Of a DNA stretch of 64,000 bases, positions 17,205-25,290 are shown piece after piece. The DNA is taken from contig NZ_KI912183.1 of NCBI RefSeq assembly GCF_000189755.2, positions 746,257 to 810,256 of the forward strand. Direction: 5' to 3'. The notes under the pieces were generated by a model. That model was not told the origin of the DNA and made no database searches. It saw only the letters and a list, made by a program, of their open reading frames with translations. The position numbers and the translations under genes are program-made. The DNA is from Desulfotomaculum nigrificans DSM 574. Its GTDB lineage: Bacteria > Bacillota > Desulfotomaculia > Desulfotomaculales > Desulfotomaculaceae. Each line of letters opens with the position of its first letter. Position 1 is the first letter of the stretch.

Positions 17205-19748
17205 CTAGACTACCCCCCGAAAATAATGGCCTTTGGTAATACCCGCGGCACTCAGCTCCGCCAGGTCCTCCCTGGCTTCCCGGTCCTTTTTTTCATCCCT
17301 AAAGCCATGTTGGAACCTAACAATGGCCTTGTGGTAGTGATTCACCGCCCTGGCCACATAGGCATGGTCTTCTTTTCTGGCTTCAATGCGCAACACCGAT
17401 ATGCCGGACGCCAGTAAAGTATATACATCTTCAATAACACACAGGTCCTTGGCGTTAAACAAATGCATGCGACAGTTTTGATCCACCTCAATGGGAAAGA
17501 CCAGGCCTTTCCGGTCCTTTAACCCGCATCTTTGATGACTGCAGGGTCCGGCGCATTTTTTCCCGGTGGCCAGGCCACCCAAAATGCTTCCCACTGGGCA
17601 ATAACGGGTATTCATTAGGGGAATAGACCCCTGAACCAGCACCTCCAGCGGCACCGGCGCAGTCTGGCTGATTTCCTGAATCTGTTTCAGGGTTAGCTCA
17701 GGTGATAAAGTAACCCTGCTTAAGCCCCGTTCCTGTAGATAAAGAATGGTGGCGGAGTTAAACACATTCAGTGGAAAGTCACCTACCACTGGTTTATCGG
17801 TATAATCCTTAATGATTTGGAGCAAACCCAAGTTGCCCACCAGCACACCATCCAGGGGTAAATCAGCCGTGCGCTCCAATAAGCTGGTAAAGCGTTTTAA
17901 TTCATTATCATGCATGACCCGCGGTGAGGATAGAACCAAGGCGGCCTGGTTTTTCTGACAAAATTCTGCCCCGGCCTTAATATCCCCCTCGGTAATCATC
18001 CCTTTAGAACGAAAACTTTCCCCACCGAAATAAACAATGTCGGCTCCATAGCTGACGGCGGCCTGCAGGGAGGTTAAATCGGTGACATTAACGGCCAGCA
18101 ACTGCTGTTGCCCGGTACGATCCGGCCTGGCCTTAATTTGCTCCAGTGCCCCCCTCAATCGCCGTTCCATCAGTTGTTGGGCCACCCCGGCGGGCCGGGC
18201 TGCCTGCAGCCTTTTTTCTTCCAGTTGAGCCAGCACCTGGCGTCGTAGTTCATTGATTTCCCGCATGGGGAACATAACCTGGCCCTCAATATCAGCCTTT
18301 AGACCCGCCAGGACAAAGGGGGTATTCCCCAGCCGGTCCAGTTGATCCCTTAGAAAGCCAGCCGTCAAGGGACGTTTCAGGGCCTCCTGCCCCACCTCAT
18401 GGGAGCAGCCATCGGCCACAAAGCCGTCTTCATCGGCCACCCGCATGTACATTGGTTCATCCACCCTGGCCCGCACCAGAAAATGTAGAGGTATTTTTCT
18501 GGTTTCCCGAGCTGAGGTATAGGTCTCCCTGGCCCGTTCCATCAAGTCCGCATCATGGGTTTTAAACACCCTGTCCCCAGGTTTGATTTTACCTGGAATG
18601 GCCAGTCCTACCAGGGTGCCGGCGGGGGCAGATGCCACCTGTTTACCGTTAACCAGGATGCTGTTTACCTCTATGCCGCTGCGGCCACCTTCGCTGACCC
18701 AGACTTCAATGCCGTCCCCCACCCGGAGGGGTTCTTCCAGTAAAATCTCCACCGTTTTATGTTGGCGGTTAAAACCCTTTACCCGACCCAACCGCACACC
18801 CCGGTTATTGGGTCGCTTGTAGCTCATCAGGTCCTTACCGGGGTTGCCAAAGAAATATCCCGGGCTAAAATCCCGGTTAAAAATCTGGGCCAGGTCCCCG
18901 GCTTCCTCCGGTTCCACCCGGTAAGGTTCTTCACTCAGAGCTCGGTCAATCAAGTTGCGATAGGTACGAATCACCGTGGCCACATATTCTGGACGTTTCA
19001 TTCGCCCTTCAATCTTAAAGGAATCAATGCCGGCAGCAATTAATTCCGGTATATGGGCACTGGTGTTAATATCCCGTGGGCTTAGCAGGTATTTCCCCAC
19101 CTGATGAGGATCAGCCAATGACCTGCCTCTGTCATCCACCAGTTGATACTGCAGGCGGCAGGGCTGGGCGCATTTACCCCGGTTGCCGCTACGCCCCCCG
19201 ATCATACTGGACATTAAACACTGGCCGGAATAACACACGCAGAGGGCACCATGAATAAAGGCTTCCAACTCGGCTCCGGTTTCTCTTTTAATGGCGGCAA
19301 TTTCCTGTAAATCCATTTCCCGGGCCAAAACAATGCGATCAAAACCAGCCTGCTGCATTAGCTTGACCCCGGTTTGGTTATGCAAAGTCATTTGCGTACT
19401 GGCATGCAGCGACAGTTCCGGAATCACTTCCCGGGCCAACCGGGCCAGGCCTAAATCCTGCAGGATGGCTGCATCCACACCGATATTGTGCAGGAAGTGG
19501 AGGAAGCGCAGGGCTTCCTCCAACTCGTGATTAGCCAGCAATATATTTACCGTTACATAAACCTTGACCCCACGAACATGGGCGTACTCCACTGCCCGTG
19601 CCAGTTCATCGTTATCAAAATTGTTGGCGGAATGCCGGGCGTTAAACATTTTACCGCCCAGGTAAACTGCATCTGCTCCGTTCTGTACTGCGGCCACAAA
19701 GGCTTCCCAGCTGCCTGCCGGGGCCAGTAGTTCCGGTCGTTGGGTCAT
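17205..19748 (-). CDS. U32 family peptidase-like protein (RlhA type), long form
   Basis: An 847-aa U32/DUF3656 protein. The U32 signature is in the N-terminal half: EAFIHGALCVCYSGQC followed by MSSMIGGRSGNRGKCAQPCRL (residues about 160-200). Four Cys there are expected to hold an Fe-S cluster. A middle DUF3656-like domain (about 380-530) follows, and the C-terminal third repeats a U32-like barrel with its own Cys set (RYCPVGS, KKCAGPCSHQRCGL, DQNCRM). E. coli RlhA of this family hydroxylates 23S rRNA C2501, and other members act in ubiquinone or tRNA hydroxylation, so peptidase activity should not be assumed. Start ATG at 19748 has AAGGAGG upstream. Only 12 nt separate it from the NIF3-like gene. 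Confidence 0.9.
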   Translation of the reverse strand: MTQRPELLAPAGSWEAFVAAVQNGADAVYLGGKMFNARHSANNFDNDELARAVEYAHVRGVKVYVTVNILLANHELEEALRFLHFLHNIGVDAAILQDLGLARLAREVIPELSLHASTQMTLHNQTGVKLMQQAGFDRIVLAREMDLQEIAAIKRETGAELEAFIHGALCVCYSGQCLMSSMIGGRSGNRGKCAQPCRLQYQLVDDRGRSLADPHQVGKYLLSPRDINTSAHIPELIAAGIDSFKIEGRMKRPEYVATVIRTYRNLIDRALSEEPYRVEPEEAGDLAQIFNRDFSPGYFFGNPGKDLMSYKRPNNRGVRLGRVKGFNRQHKTVEILLEEPLRVGDGIEVWVSEGGRSGIEVNSILVNGKQVASAPAGTLVGLAIPGKIKPGDRVFKTHDADLMERARETYTSARETRKIPLHFLVRARVDEPMYMRVADEDGFVADGCSHEVGQEALKRPLTAGFLRDQLDRLGNTPFVLAGLKADIEGQVMFPMREINELRRQVLAQLEEKRLQAARPAGVAQQLMERRLRGALEQIKARPDRTGQQQLLAVNVTDLTSLQAAVSYGADIVYFGGESFRSKGMITEGDIKAGAEFCQKNQAALVLSSPRVMHDNELKRFTSLLERTADLPLDGVLVGNLGLLQIIKDYTDKPVVGDFPLNVFNSATILYLQERGLSRVTLSPELTLKQIQEISQTAPVPLEVLVQGSIPLMNTRYCPVGSILGGLATGKKCAGPCSHQRCGLKDRKGLVFPIEVDQNCRMHLFNAKDLCVIEDVYTLLASGISVLRIEARKEDHAYVARAVNHYHKAIVRFQHGFRDEKKDREAREDLAELSAAGITKGHYFRGVV

Positions 19749-19760
19749 GGGGGGGCCTCC

Positions 19761-20711
19761 TTATCTCTGTACCCGAATTAAACCTGAACAGGTTAATATC
19801 TCCACACCTTGTTTGGCCAAATTATCCAACACCAGGTTCATGCCCAATGAATCGCTGGCCATGTGCCCGGCAATAATCACGTTAACGTGGTTTTTCTCCG
19901 CCTCTTTACGGTGCTTCTCACTAATGTGCATCACTATCAGGGTGCCTATGCCAGCGGTGGCCAGTTTGGCGTAGGCATCCTCGGAACCGCTGGTGCCGCC
20001 GGTCATATCCACAAACACTTTACCCGCCCGGCGGTCCTTGGACCCCACCACAATGGTGGGACCAGCACCAATTTTAACTGCTTCGGCATATTCAGGAATT
20101 TCTTTTAGAGCTTTGACAATGTCACCGAGGGTATCACAATTTTTCTCATCTATATATTTTTGCACAAATTCCGTAACCATGTTATCTGCCGGGGTATGAC
20201 AGCACATCATGGGGATACCCAATAGCTTGGCGGCATCAACAGCCCGGTTATGGTTCAAGGGCATCAACCCCCGGCGAACTTCCCCGATGCGCCCAGCCAT
20301 GATCCCCTCGGCCACGTTAATGGGCACCCCAATTTGGGCCAACATATCTTCCTGCAGGTGCATTACATCATATAGGCCGGCGGTGGCTTTTCCTTCGGGG
20401 TGATGGGCCATAATTAAATCGATCTGTTTGCCCTTATCACCTAAACGGTCAGCCAGCAGTACTTCCCCCACTTCCATATCCACTCCGGTTAAAATGCGTT
20501 TAACTTCATGGTCCGGGTCACCAAACAACACCCTGGTATCAGTATAGGGGTTAAACAAACGATCAGCGTCAAATTCTTTCTTTTCGTCCTCTTTCAGTTC
20601 TTCATATTTCTTTCTTTCCCGCTCCAATTGTTTTTGTACGGTGGCCTGGCCCCGGGGATCATGTTCAATACCCAGTTTTACCACCAGTTCATAGATTTCT
20701 CTTAATTTCAT
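19761..20711 (-). CDS. NIF3-like metal-binding protein
   Basis: A 316-aa protein of the NIF3/NGG1p-interacting-factor family in the version found in clostridia. Likely metal ligands are seen in IMAHHPEGKA near residue 100 and CCHTPADN near 170, with HISEKHRKEAEKNHVNVIIAGHMASDSLGMN near 270-295. The N-terminal 45 residues form a charged coiled coil. Molecular function is unknown for the family. The ATG at 20711 has GGAGGG at suitable distance; the TTG just before it is less likely. It is followed after 12 nt by the U32 gene, suggesting co-transcription. Confidence 0.82.
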   Translation of the reverse strand: MKLREIYELVVKLGIEHDPRGQATVQKQLERERKKYEELKEDEKKEFDADRLFNPYTDTRVLFGDPDHEVKRILTGVDMEVGEVLLADRLGDKGKQIDLIMAHHPEGKATAGLYDVMHLQEDMLAQIGVPINVAEGIMAGRIGEVRRGLMPLNHNRAVDAAKLLGIPMMCCHTPADNMVTEFVQKYIDEKNCDTLGDIVKALKEIPEYAEAVKIGAGPTIVVGSKDRRAGKVFVDMTGGTSGSEDAYAKLATAGIGTLIVMHISEKHRKEAEKNHVNVIIAGHMASDSLGMNLVLDNLAKQGVEILTCSGLIRVQR

Positions 20712-20755
20712 CAAGTGTATCCCTCCGATATACGCAAAGTTATTCCATCAATATA

Positions 20756-21328
20756 TTACTTCTTAGAAATAAATTTATTTCCTTTAATGTAAAAGCGTAG
20801 TGGTAAGTCTGCCCCTTCTTTGATGCCGATGCGGGTGGTGGTGAATATTTCCGGCGGCTCATCCGGTGCCGGGGCAATAAATAGGGGACCCCTGGTTAAG
20901 TCGGTTTTGTTATGTTCTTTGGTGATGCCAAAGGCCTGCACCAGCCGGGCCGGACCGGCACATAGTTCGTGCAGACGCTCCCGGCCCCGGCGCTGCCTCA
21001 TTAAGTCGATGCCGACCAATGGTTCCACCGCCCGGATCAGTACTGCTTCGCCAACCCCTTCGGCGGCGGTCACCACGTTAAAACAATAGTGCATACCGTA
21101 GGTAAAATAAACATAGGCCCGACCGGGTGGTCCAAACATAACACTGTTGCGGGGGGTCATACCCCTGGCAGCGTGGCAGGCGGGATCACCCTGCAGGTAG
21201 GCCTCGGTTTCCACAATTTTGCCCACTGTGGTTCCTTCGGCAGTAATATGTACCAACAAGGTACCCAGCAGTTCCCGCGCCACCGTGACAGTATCCCGGG
21301 CATAAAACTCCACCGGTAGTGGTTCCAT
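20756..21328 (-). CDS. mpg: 3-methyladenine DNA glycosylase (AAG/MPG type)
   Basis: A 190-aa monofunctional DNA glycosylase of the alkyladenine (AAG) family, which removes alkylated and deaminated purines in base-excision repair. Visible family motifs are [15 protein letters not shown] at the N-terminus, [17 protein letters not shown] with the catalytic Glu near 42, [15 protein letters not shown] near 80 and [14 protein letters not shown] near 125. The ATG begins directly after the polX stop codon (TAA ends at 21329, ATG starts at 21328), so translation is probably coupled to polX. Length is normal for bacterial AAG. Confidence 0.95.
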   Translation of the reverse strand: MEPLPVEFYARDTVTVARELLGTLLVHITAEGTTVGKIVETEAYLQGDPACHAARGMTPRNSVMFGPPGRAYVYFTYGMHYCFNVVTAAEGVGEAVLIRAVEPLVGIDLMRQRRGRERLHELCAGPARLVQAFGITKEHNKTDLTRGPLFIAPAPDEPPEIFTTTRIGIKEGADLPLRFYIKGNKFISKK

Positions 21329-23038
21329 TTATCTCAACACCTCACGTAGTTTGGCAATCTCCAGTGTATTAATCACATCATCTTTGGTTAACCAGGCCCG
21401 GCGGGCCACTGCTACACCGTAGATCATTTCATCCAACCGTCGCAAGTCATGGGCATCGGTGTTAATACATAGCTTAACCCCTGCCTCTTTGGCTTTTTTA
21501 GCATACTCCTCGTTCAGGTCCAGGCGGTCCGGCGAGGCATTAATTTCCAAAATGGTTCCGGTCTTGGCGGCCATCTCCAGCAGAGCCTCCACGTCCACAT
21601 CATAGGGTTCCCGGCGGCCCAGTACCCGACCGGTCATATGGCCGATGATATCCACATGCTCATTTTCTATGGCCCTGGTGATGCGCCTGGTAATTTCCTG
21701 GCGGCTTTGTTTAAAACCGCTATGTACCGAAGCAATCACCACATCCATCTGTTCTAAAACTTCATCCGGGTAATCCAGACTAGCATCCGGTAAAATGTCT
21801 GCTTCTACCCCGGTTAGCAAAGTGAAGTCTTCCAACTTTTTATTCATTTCCCGGATAATAGTGTGTTGCTCTAACAACCTGTCCAGGTCAAGTCCATTGG
21901 CAATCTTTAGCGAACGGGAGTGGTCAGTGATGGCTGCATAGGTATAGCCCTTCTCCTGACACCGCTGCACCACATCAGCTAGATCCATGGCTGAGTCGCT
22001 CCAGGTAGTATGAATGTGCAAGTCGCCCCGGATATCCGCCAACTCCAGTAATCCCGGCAGTTGGCCCCGCTGGGCCGCTTCCACCTCACCTCTGTTTTCC
22101 CTTAACTCCGGGGGTATATAATCCATACCCAGGGACCGGTAAATATCCGCTTCACCCTGTAATTTTAAGAATTCCCCGGCCTCGTTCTTTATGCCATGGT
22201 GGTCTAAAACCAGCCCCTGGCTGGCGGCAAGCTCCTGTAGTTTGGCATAGTGAGGCTTTGAACCGGTGTTACGGTGTAATGTGGGAATAAATTCTTCCGG
22301 CGCCACCACCTGCAGATCCACGGACAAACCCCACCAGGTGAACACCCGGATGCGATTGGCTTGCTTTTCAATTACTTCCTTGGTCCTAGGGTGGGTGGCC
22401 AGGGCCGTCAAAAGCGGCTCGGGGTCGGTGGCTGCTGCCACCAAATCCAGGTCGCCAACGGTCTCCCGCCAGCGCCGGGTGCTGCCCGTTACCTCCACCT
22501 GGCAGACACCGGGTAAGATACGAATGTATTCTATTAGCTCCTGGGCCAGTTCCCGGGCCACTGACAACAGCACCCGGCCATGCCGGCGGCGAATCATTTG
22601 AATACCGTTAAGAATATCCCACTCCATCTTGGCGCTGAACCCTTTTAGGTTCCGCACCCGTCTCTCCTTGACGGCCCTTTCTAGTTCATCCAGGTCTTTA
22701 ATGCCCAATTGCTCAAACAAGACTCTGGCTCTGGCGGGACCAATACCAGGCAGCCGTTTAATTTCCAGCACCCCCGGGGGTATCTCTTGCAGCAACTGCT
22801 GGTGCTTGGCCAACTGACCGGTGACCAGAATCTCCTTTATTTTAGTTTCAATAGCTTTACCGATACCCGGTATTTTGCCTATTAACCCCCGCCGGTTTAA
22901 TTCTACCAGGGGTAGTTCCAGGTTAGCCAGGGTCTTGGCTGCCCGGCGGTAGGCCCGCACCTTAAAGAAATCCTCGCCCTTTAACTCCAGCAGGTCGGCC
23001 AACTCGGCAAAAATCCAGGCCACTTCTATGTTCTGCAT
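21329..23038 (-). CDS. polX: DNA polymerase/3'-5' exonuclease PolX
   Basis: A 569-aa family X polymerase with a C-terminal PHP nuclease domain, a gap-filling repair enzyme. The N-terminal 8-kDa/HhH region shows LPGIGPARARVLFEQLGI near 100. The polymerase palm has the acidic pair in TVGDLDLVAA near 200 and VDLQVV. The PHP domain begins DLHIHTTWSD near 340 with ITDHSRS, HVDIIGHMTGR and NTDAHDL as metal ligands. I chose ATG 23038 (MQNIEVAW), which has CGGAGG 9 nt upstream; the frame could extend to 23098 but without RBS. It is joined head-to-tail to mpg, forming a two-gene repair unit. Confidence 0.95.
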   Translation of the reverse strand: MQNIEVAWIFAELADLLELKGEDFFKVRAYRRAAKTLANLELPLVELNRRGLIGKIPGIGKAIETKIKEILVTGQLAKHQQLLQEIPPGVLEIKRLPGIGPARARVLFEQLGIKDLDELERAVKERRVRNLKGFSAKMEWDILNGIQMIRRRHGRVLLSVARELAQELIEYIRILPGVCQVEVTGSTRRWRETVGDLDLVAAATDPEPLLTALATHPRTKEVIEKQANRIRVFTWWGLSVDLQVVAPEEFIPTLHRNTGSKPHYAKLQELAASQGLVLDHHGIKNEAGEFLKLQGEADIYRSLGMDYIPPELRENRGEVEAAQRGQLPGLLELADIRGDLHIHTTWSDSAMDLADVVQRCQEKGYTYAAITDHSRSLKIANGLDLDRLLEQHTIIREMNKKLEDFTLLTGVEADILPDASLDYPDEVLEQMDVVIASVHSGFKQSRQEITRRITRAIENEHVDIIGHMTGRVLGRREPYDVDVEALLEMAAKTGTILEINASPDRLDLNEEYAKKAKEAGVKLCINTDAHDLRRLDEMIYGVAVARRAWLTKDDVINTLEIAKLREVLR

Positions 23039-23093
23039 GAACATCCTCCGTTTTATCGTACTACTTAGTATATTTTCCCGATCCCCGGTAAAA

Positions 23094-23126
23094 TACAAAA
23101 ATAAAACTCATGATCGTTCATGAGTT
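23094..23126 (-). terminator. Intrinsic terminator after zapA
   Basis: Minus-strand AACTCATGA pairs with TCATGAGTT (arms about 23118-23126 and 23107-23115), followed by TTATTTTTG. It lies between zapA and polX. Confidence 0.75.
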
Positions 23127-23139
23127 CTCTAAGGAACAG

Positions 23140-23397
23140 TTAACTTTTATCGGGATCCATCATATTGAGTAGGTTGTTATACTGCTGCTGTAGTTTTAGA
23201 AGTTCATCCGCCAAATTAATAGCAGTTAAAACAGCCACCTTACTCAGGGACAATTTGTTATTTCTCTGACTAATTTCATACATTTTCTTATTGACATGTT
23301 GGGCTACCAGTAACATATATTCCGGGGATTCCTGGCCTTTTAAGGTGTAGTGCTCACCAAAAATTTCGACCTCCACCCTGTTTGCCTGATCGGACAT
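23140..23397 (-). CDS. zapA: Cell division protein ZapA
   Basis: An 85-aa ZapA, the small FtsZ-binding protein that stabilises the Z ring. The sequence MSDQANRVEVEIFGEHYTL opens with the family globular head (IFGxxYxL). A long helix continues (NKLSLSKVAVLTAINLADELLKL), forming the coiled-coil tail. The ATG at 23397 (MSDQ) gives the normal length; a longer reading to 23511 adds 38 residues unlike ZapA and without support. Its place on the same strand downstream of pheT follows the pheT-zapA order common in Firmicutes, although a TauE gene, an MFS remnant and a plus-strand gene now intervene. Confidence 0.9.
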   Translation of the reverse strand: MSDQANRVEVEIFGEHYTLKGQESPEYMLLVAQHVNKKMYEISQRNNKLSLSKVAVLTAINLADELLKLQQQYNNLLNMMDPDKS

Positions 23398-23558
23398 AAC
23401 CGTCCCCCCCTGAAGAGCTTTAAGGTCAGTATTCGCTATATATATCGAAATTCCTTCATGTTTAACCAATTTACTCCATATGTTATAAACAAAGAAGGAA
23501 AATCCTTTCATTTAACTAAATTTTAGATACCGGCACAAAATTTCAGAGGATGATGTTA

Positions 23559-24164
23559 ATGCAACTTTATTTAGTAACCAACCGTAAACAATGTTTGCTA
23601 CCTCTACCGGAAGTGGTCCGCCAGGCAGCGGGAGCAGGGGTTAACGGCATTATTTTACGGGAGAAGGATCTGACCTCCCGTGAATTATATGAACTGGCCT
23701 TACCCATCAGAAAGATTACCGGGGAAACCGGAACCACCTTGATTGTGGCGGATCGTTTAGAAGTGGCCATGGCAGTGCAGGCCGATGGTGTATTGCTGGG
23801 TTATAGCAGCCTACCCCCGGGGGTAGTAAAACAAACCATTGGCTACCGGGGGGAAATTTGGGCTTCGGTACACTCCCCCGCAGAAGCCCGACAGGCCCAG
23901 CAGAACGGAGCCACCGCCTTAGTGGCTGGACATATCTTTACCACTGATTGCAAACCAGGCCTTAACCCTAGGGGAATTTCTTTCTTAAAGGAAATTTTAG
24001 CCCAAGTTACTATTCCAGTAATAGCTATAGGTGGTATCACCCCCTCCACTGCGCCTAGTTTAGTTGGCTCCGGTGCAGCGGGAGTGGCAGTGATGTCTTA
24101 CATCAATAATGCCCAGGAACCGTCCCTGGCTACCAGAAAATTGTTGGCGGTTTGTACCCGCTAA
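23559..24164 (+). CDS. TenI/ThiE-family protein (thiazole tautomerase-like)
   Basis: A roughly 200-aa TIM-barrel protein of the thiamine phosphate synthase family. The barrel phosphate-binding signature is seen near the C-terminus (PVIAIGGITPST, then GAAGVAVMSYI). The block GHIFTTDCKPGLNPRGI resembles TenI (thiazole tautomerase) more than ThiE, which usually has GPIF-x-T-x-TK in that position. No other thiamine gene is adjacent, so it is a solitary copy. Among three closely spaced ATGs I favour 23559 because AGAGG is at normal distance only from that one. It is divergent from zapA and converges on tauE with a 2-nt gap. ThiE activity cannot be excluded. Confidence 0.82.
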   Translation: MQLYLVTNRKQCLLPLPEVVRQAAGAGVNGIILREKDLTSRELYELALPIRKITGETGTTLIVADRLEVAMAVQADGVLLGYSSLPPGVVKQTIGYRGEIWASVHSPAEARQAQQNGATALVAGHIFTTDCKPGLNPRGISFLKEILAQVTIPVIAIGGITPSTAPSLVGSGAAGVAVMSYINNAQEPSLATRKLLAVCTR

Positions 24165-24166
24165 TA

Positions 24167-24922
24167 CTACTCCACCTCAGGTTGTGGCTTGGGTGTCCTC
24201 AAATATCTAACAGCTGTTTGGACCAGTACAAGGGCGAAGATAATACGCAAGGCTCCCTCAGATAGGAAATGGGCCATGGAACCACCCAGATAGGTACCTA
24301 TAAGAATACCCGAGATCAATCCCGGCAAGATGCGGGTGCTGACATTCCCTAAACGCCAATGGGTAAAAGCACCAACTCCTCCGATGGGGATCATAGCCAG
24401 GAGGGAACAGCCCTGGGCGGTGTACTGGGAGAATCCGGTAAGTAGCACCATTGCCGGCACCATTATAGAGCCCCCGCCGACTCCCATCATCCCAGAGAGG
24501 AAACCGGTAAAGCTCCCTGCTAATAATAAGATAAATATTTTTAGCCATCCTGTGGCAGGTGCGGAAATATGAGAGAGGTAGGGTTTCATAAGTAGGAGCA
24601 GGGTAACCAATATTAAAAACCCGCCGAAAGACTTCTTTAGCTTCCATTCAGGAAGAGCGTTGGCAAAGCGTGCCCCGGCCCTGGCCGTAAATATGGCGGT
24701 TGATGCCAAAAACACAGAGGCTGGTATATCCACTGAACCATTTAAGGCATAAGTGATGGCCCCTGATAGTCCGGTGAAGACCAGTGCCACCAGGCTGGTA
24801 CCGTGGGCCTTATGTTGACTCATTTTCAGAATACCCACCATCAAAGGGATCATGATCACCCCGCCGCCTACGCCCACCATCCCTCCGAAAAATCCTGCGG
24901 CCAAACCTATTAAAATATTCAT
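24167..24922 (-). CDS. TauE/SafE-family sulfite/organosulfur exporter-like permease
   Basis: A 251-aa membrane protein with about seven or eight helices and the two inverted family motifs: GFFGGMVGVGGGVIMIPLMV near residue 10 and FLSGMMGVGGGSIMVPAMVLL near 140. TauE/SafE (DUF81) proteins move sulfite, sulfoacetate, sulfonates or related anions. The substrate here cannot be read from sequence, but export of sulfur anions would suit a sulfate-reducing host. Start ATG at 24922 has AGGAGG upstream. It stands alone on the minus strand between an MFS remnant and tenI. Confidence 0.9.
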   Translation of the reverse strand: MNILIGLAAGFFGGMVGVGGGVIMIPLMVGILKMSQHKAHGTSLVALVFTGLSGAITYALNGSVDIPASVFLASTAIFTARAGARFANALPEWKLKKSFGGFLILVTLLLLMKPYLSHISAPATGWLKIFILLLAGSFTGFLSGMMGVGGGSIMVPAMVLLTGFSQYTAQGCSLLAMIPIGGVGAFTHWRLGNVSTRILPGLISGILIGTYLGGSMAHFLSEGALRIIFALVLVQTAVRYLRTPKPQPEVE

Positions 24923-25030
24923 CTTTTGCTGCCTCCTATAACATAGAATATTCTATAATGATATGGTAGTAGGATTTTGTACAATTTGATTTTTAAACTC
25001 TGAATTATTCTCTTCTCGTTCATTATAAAA

Positions 25031-25156
25031 TTACCTTTTGCCACAATGTACCGGTAGCACAATGTAAAGCATGGAGTCCCCAAGCAAGGAGGCTGCTGTA
25101 ATTAAAGCGATAATCACCACGGGGTTGTTCTTTTGTTTGATTATTCCACTTTGCAT
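25031..25156 (-). pseudogene. Remnant of an MFS transporter N-terminus
   Basis: A 41-codon minus-strand frame begins MQSGIIKQKNNPVVIIALI and continues TAASLLGDSMLYIVLPVHC, then stops at a TAA after GKR. The core matches the first membrane helix of a group of MFS permeases (SLLGDSMLYIVLP-x-HW), with no further helices downstream. It is too short to be functional and has only a weak RBS. It is the only recognisable content in the gap 24923-25290 apart from the pheT terminator. Confidence 0.55.
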
Positions 25157-25249
25157 GTGTACATCACCCGTTAAATTGATAAGGTAACCTAACACCCTGT
25201 TCCTTCTAATAAAATTTACAAATTCCCCAATATATTTTTCATAAATAAA

Positions 25250-25278
25250 ACCGGTAGGAACATTTTCCTGCCGGTGTT
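25250..25278 (-). terminator. Intrinsic terminator after pheT
   Basis: Minus-strand ACCGGCAGGA pairs with TCCTACCGGT across a short AAATGT loop, followed by TTTATTTATG; coordinates within 1-2 nt. Confidence 0.75.
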
Positions 25279-25290
25279 ATTAAAATACCC

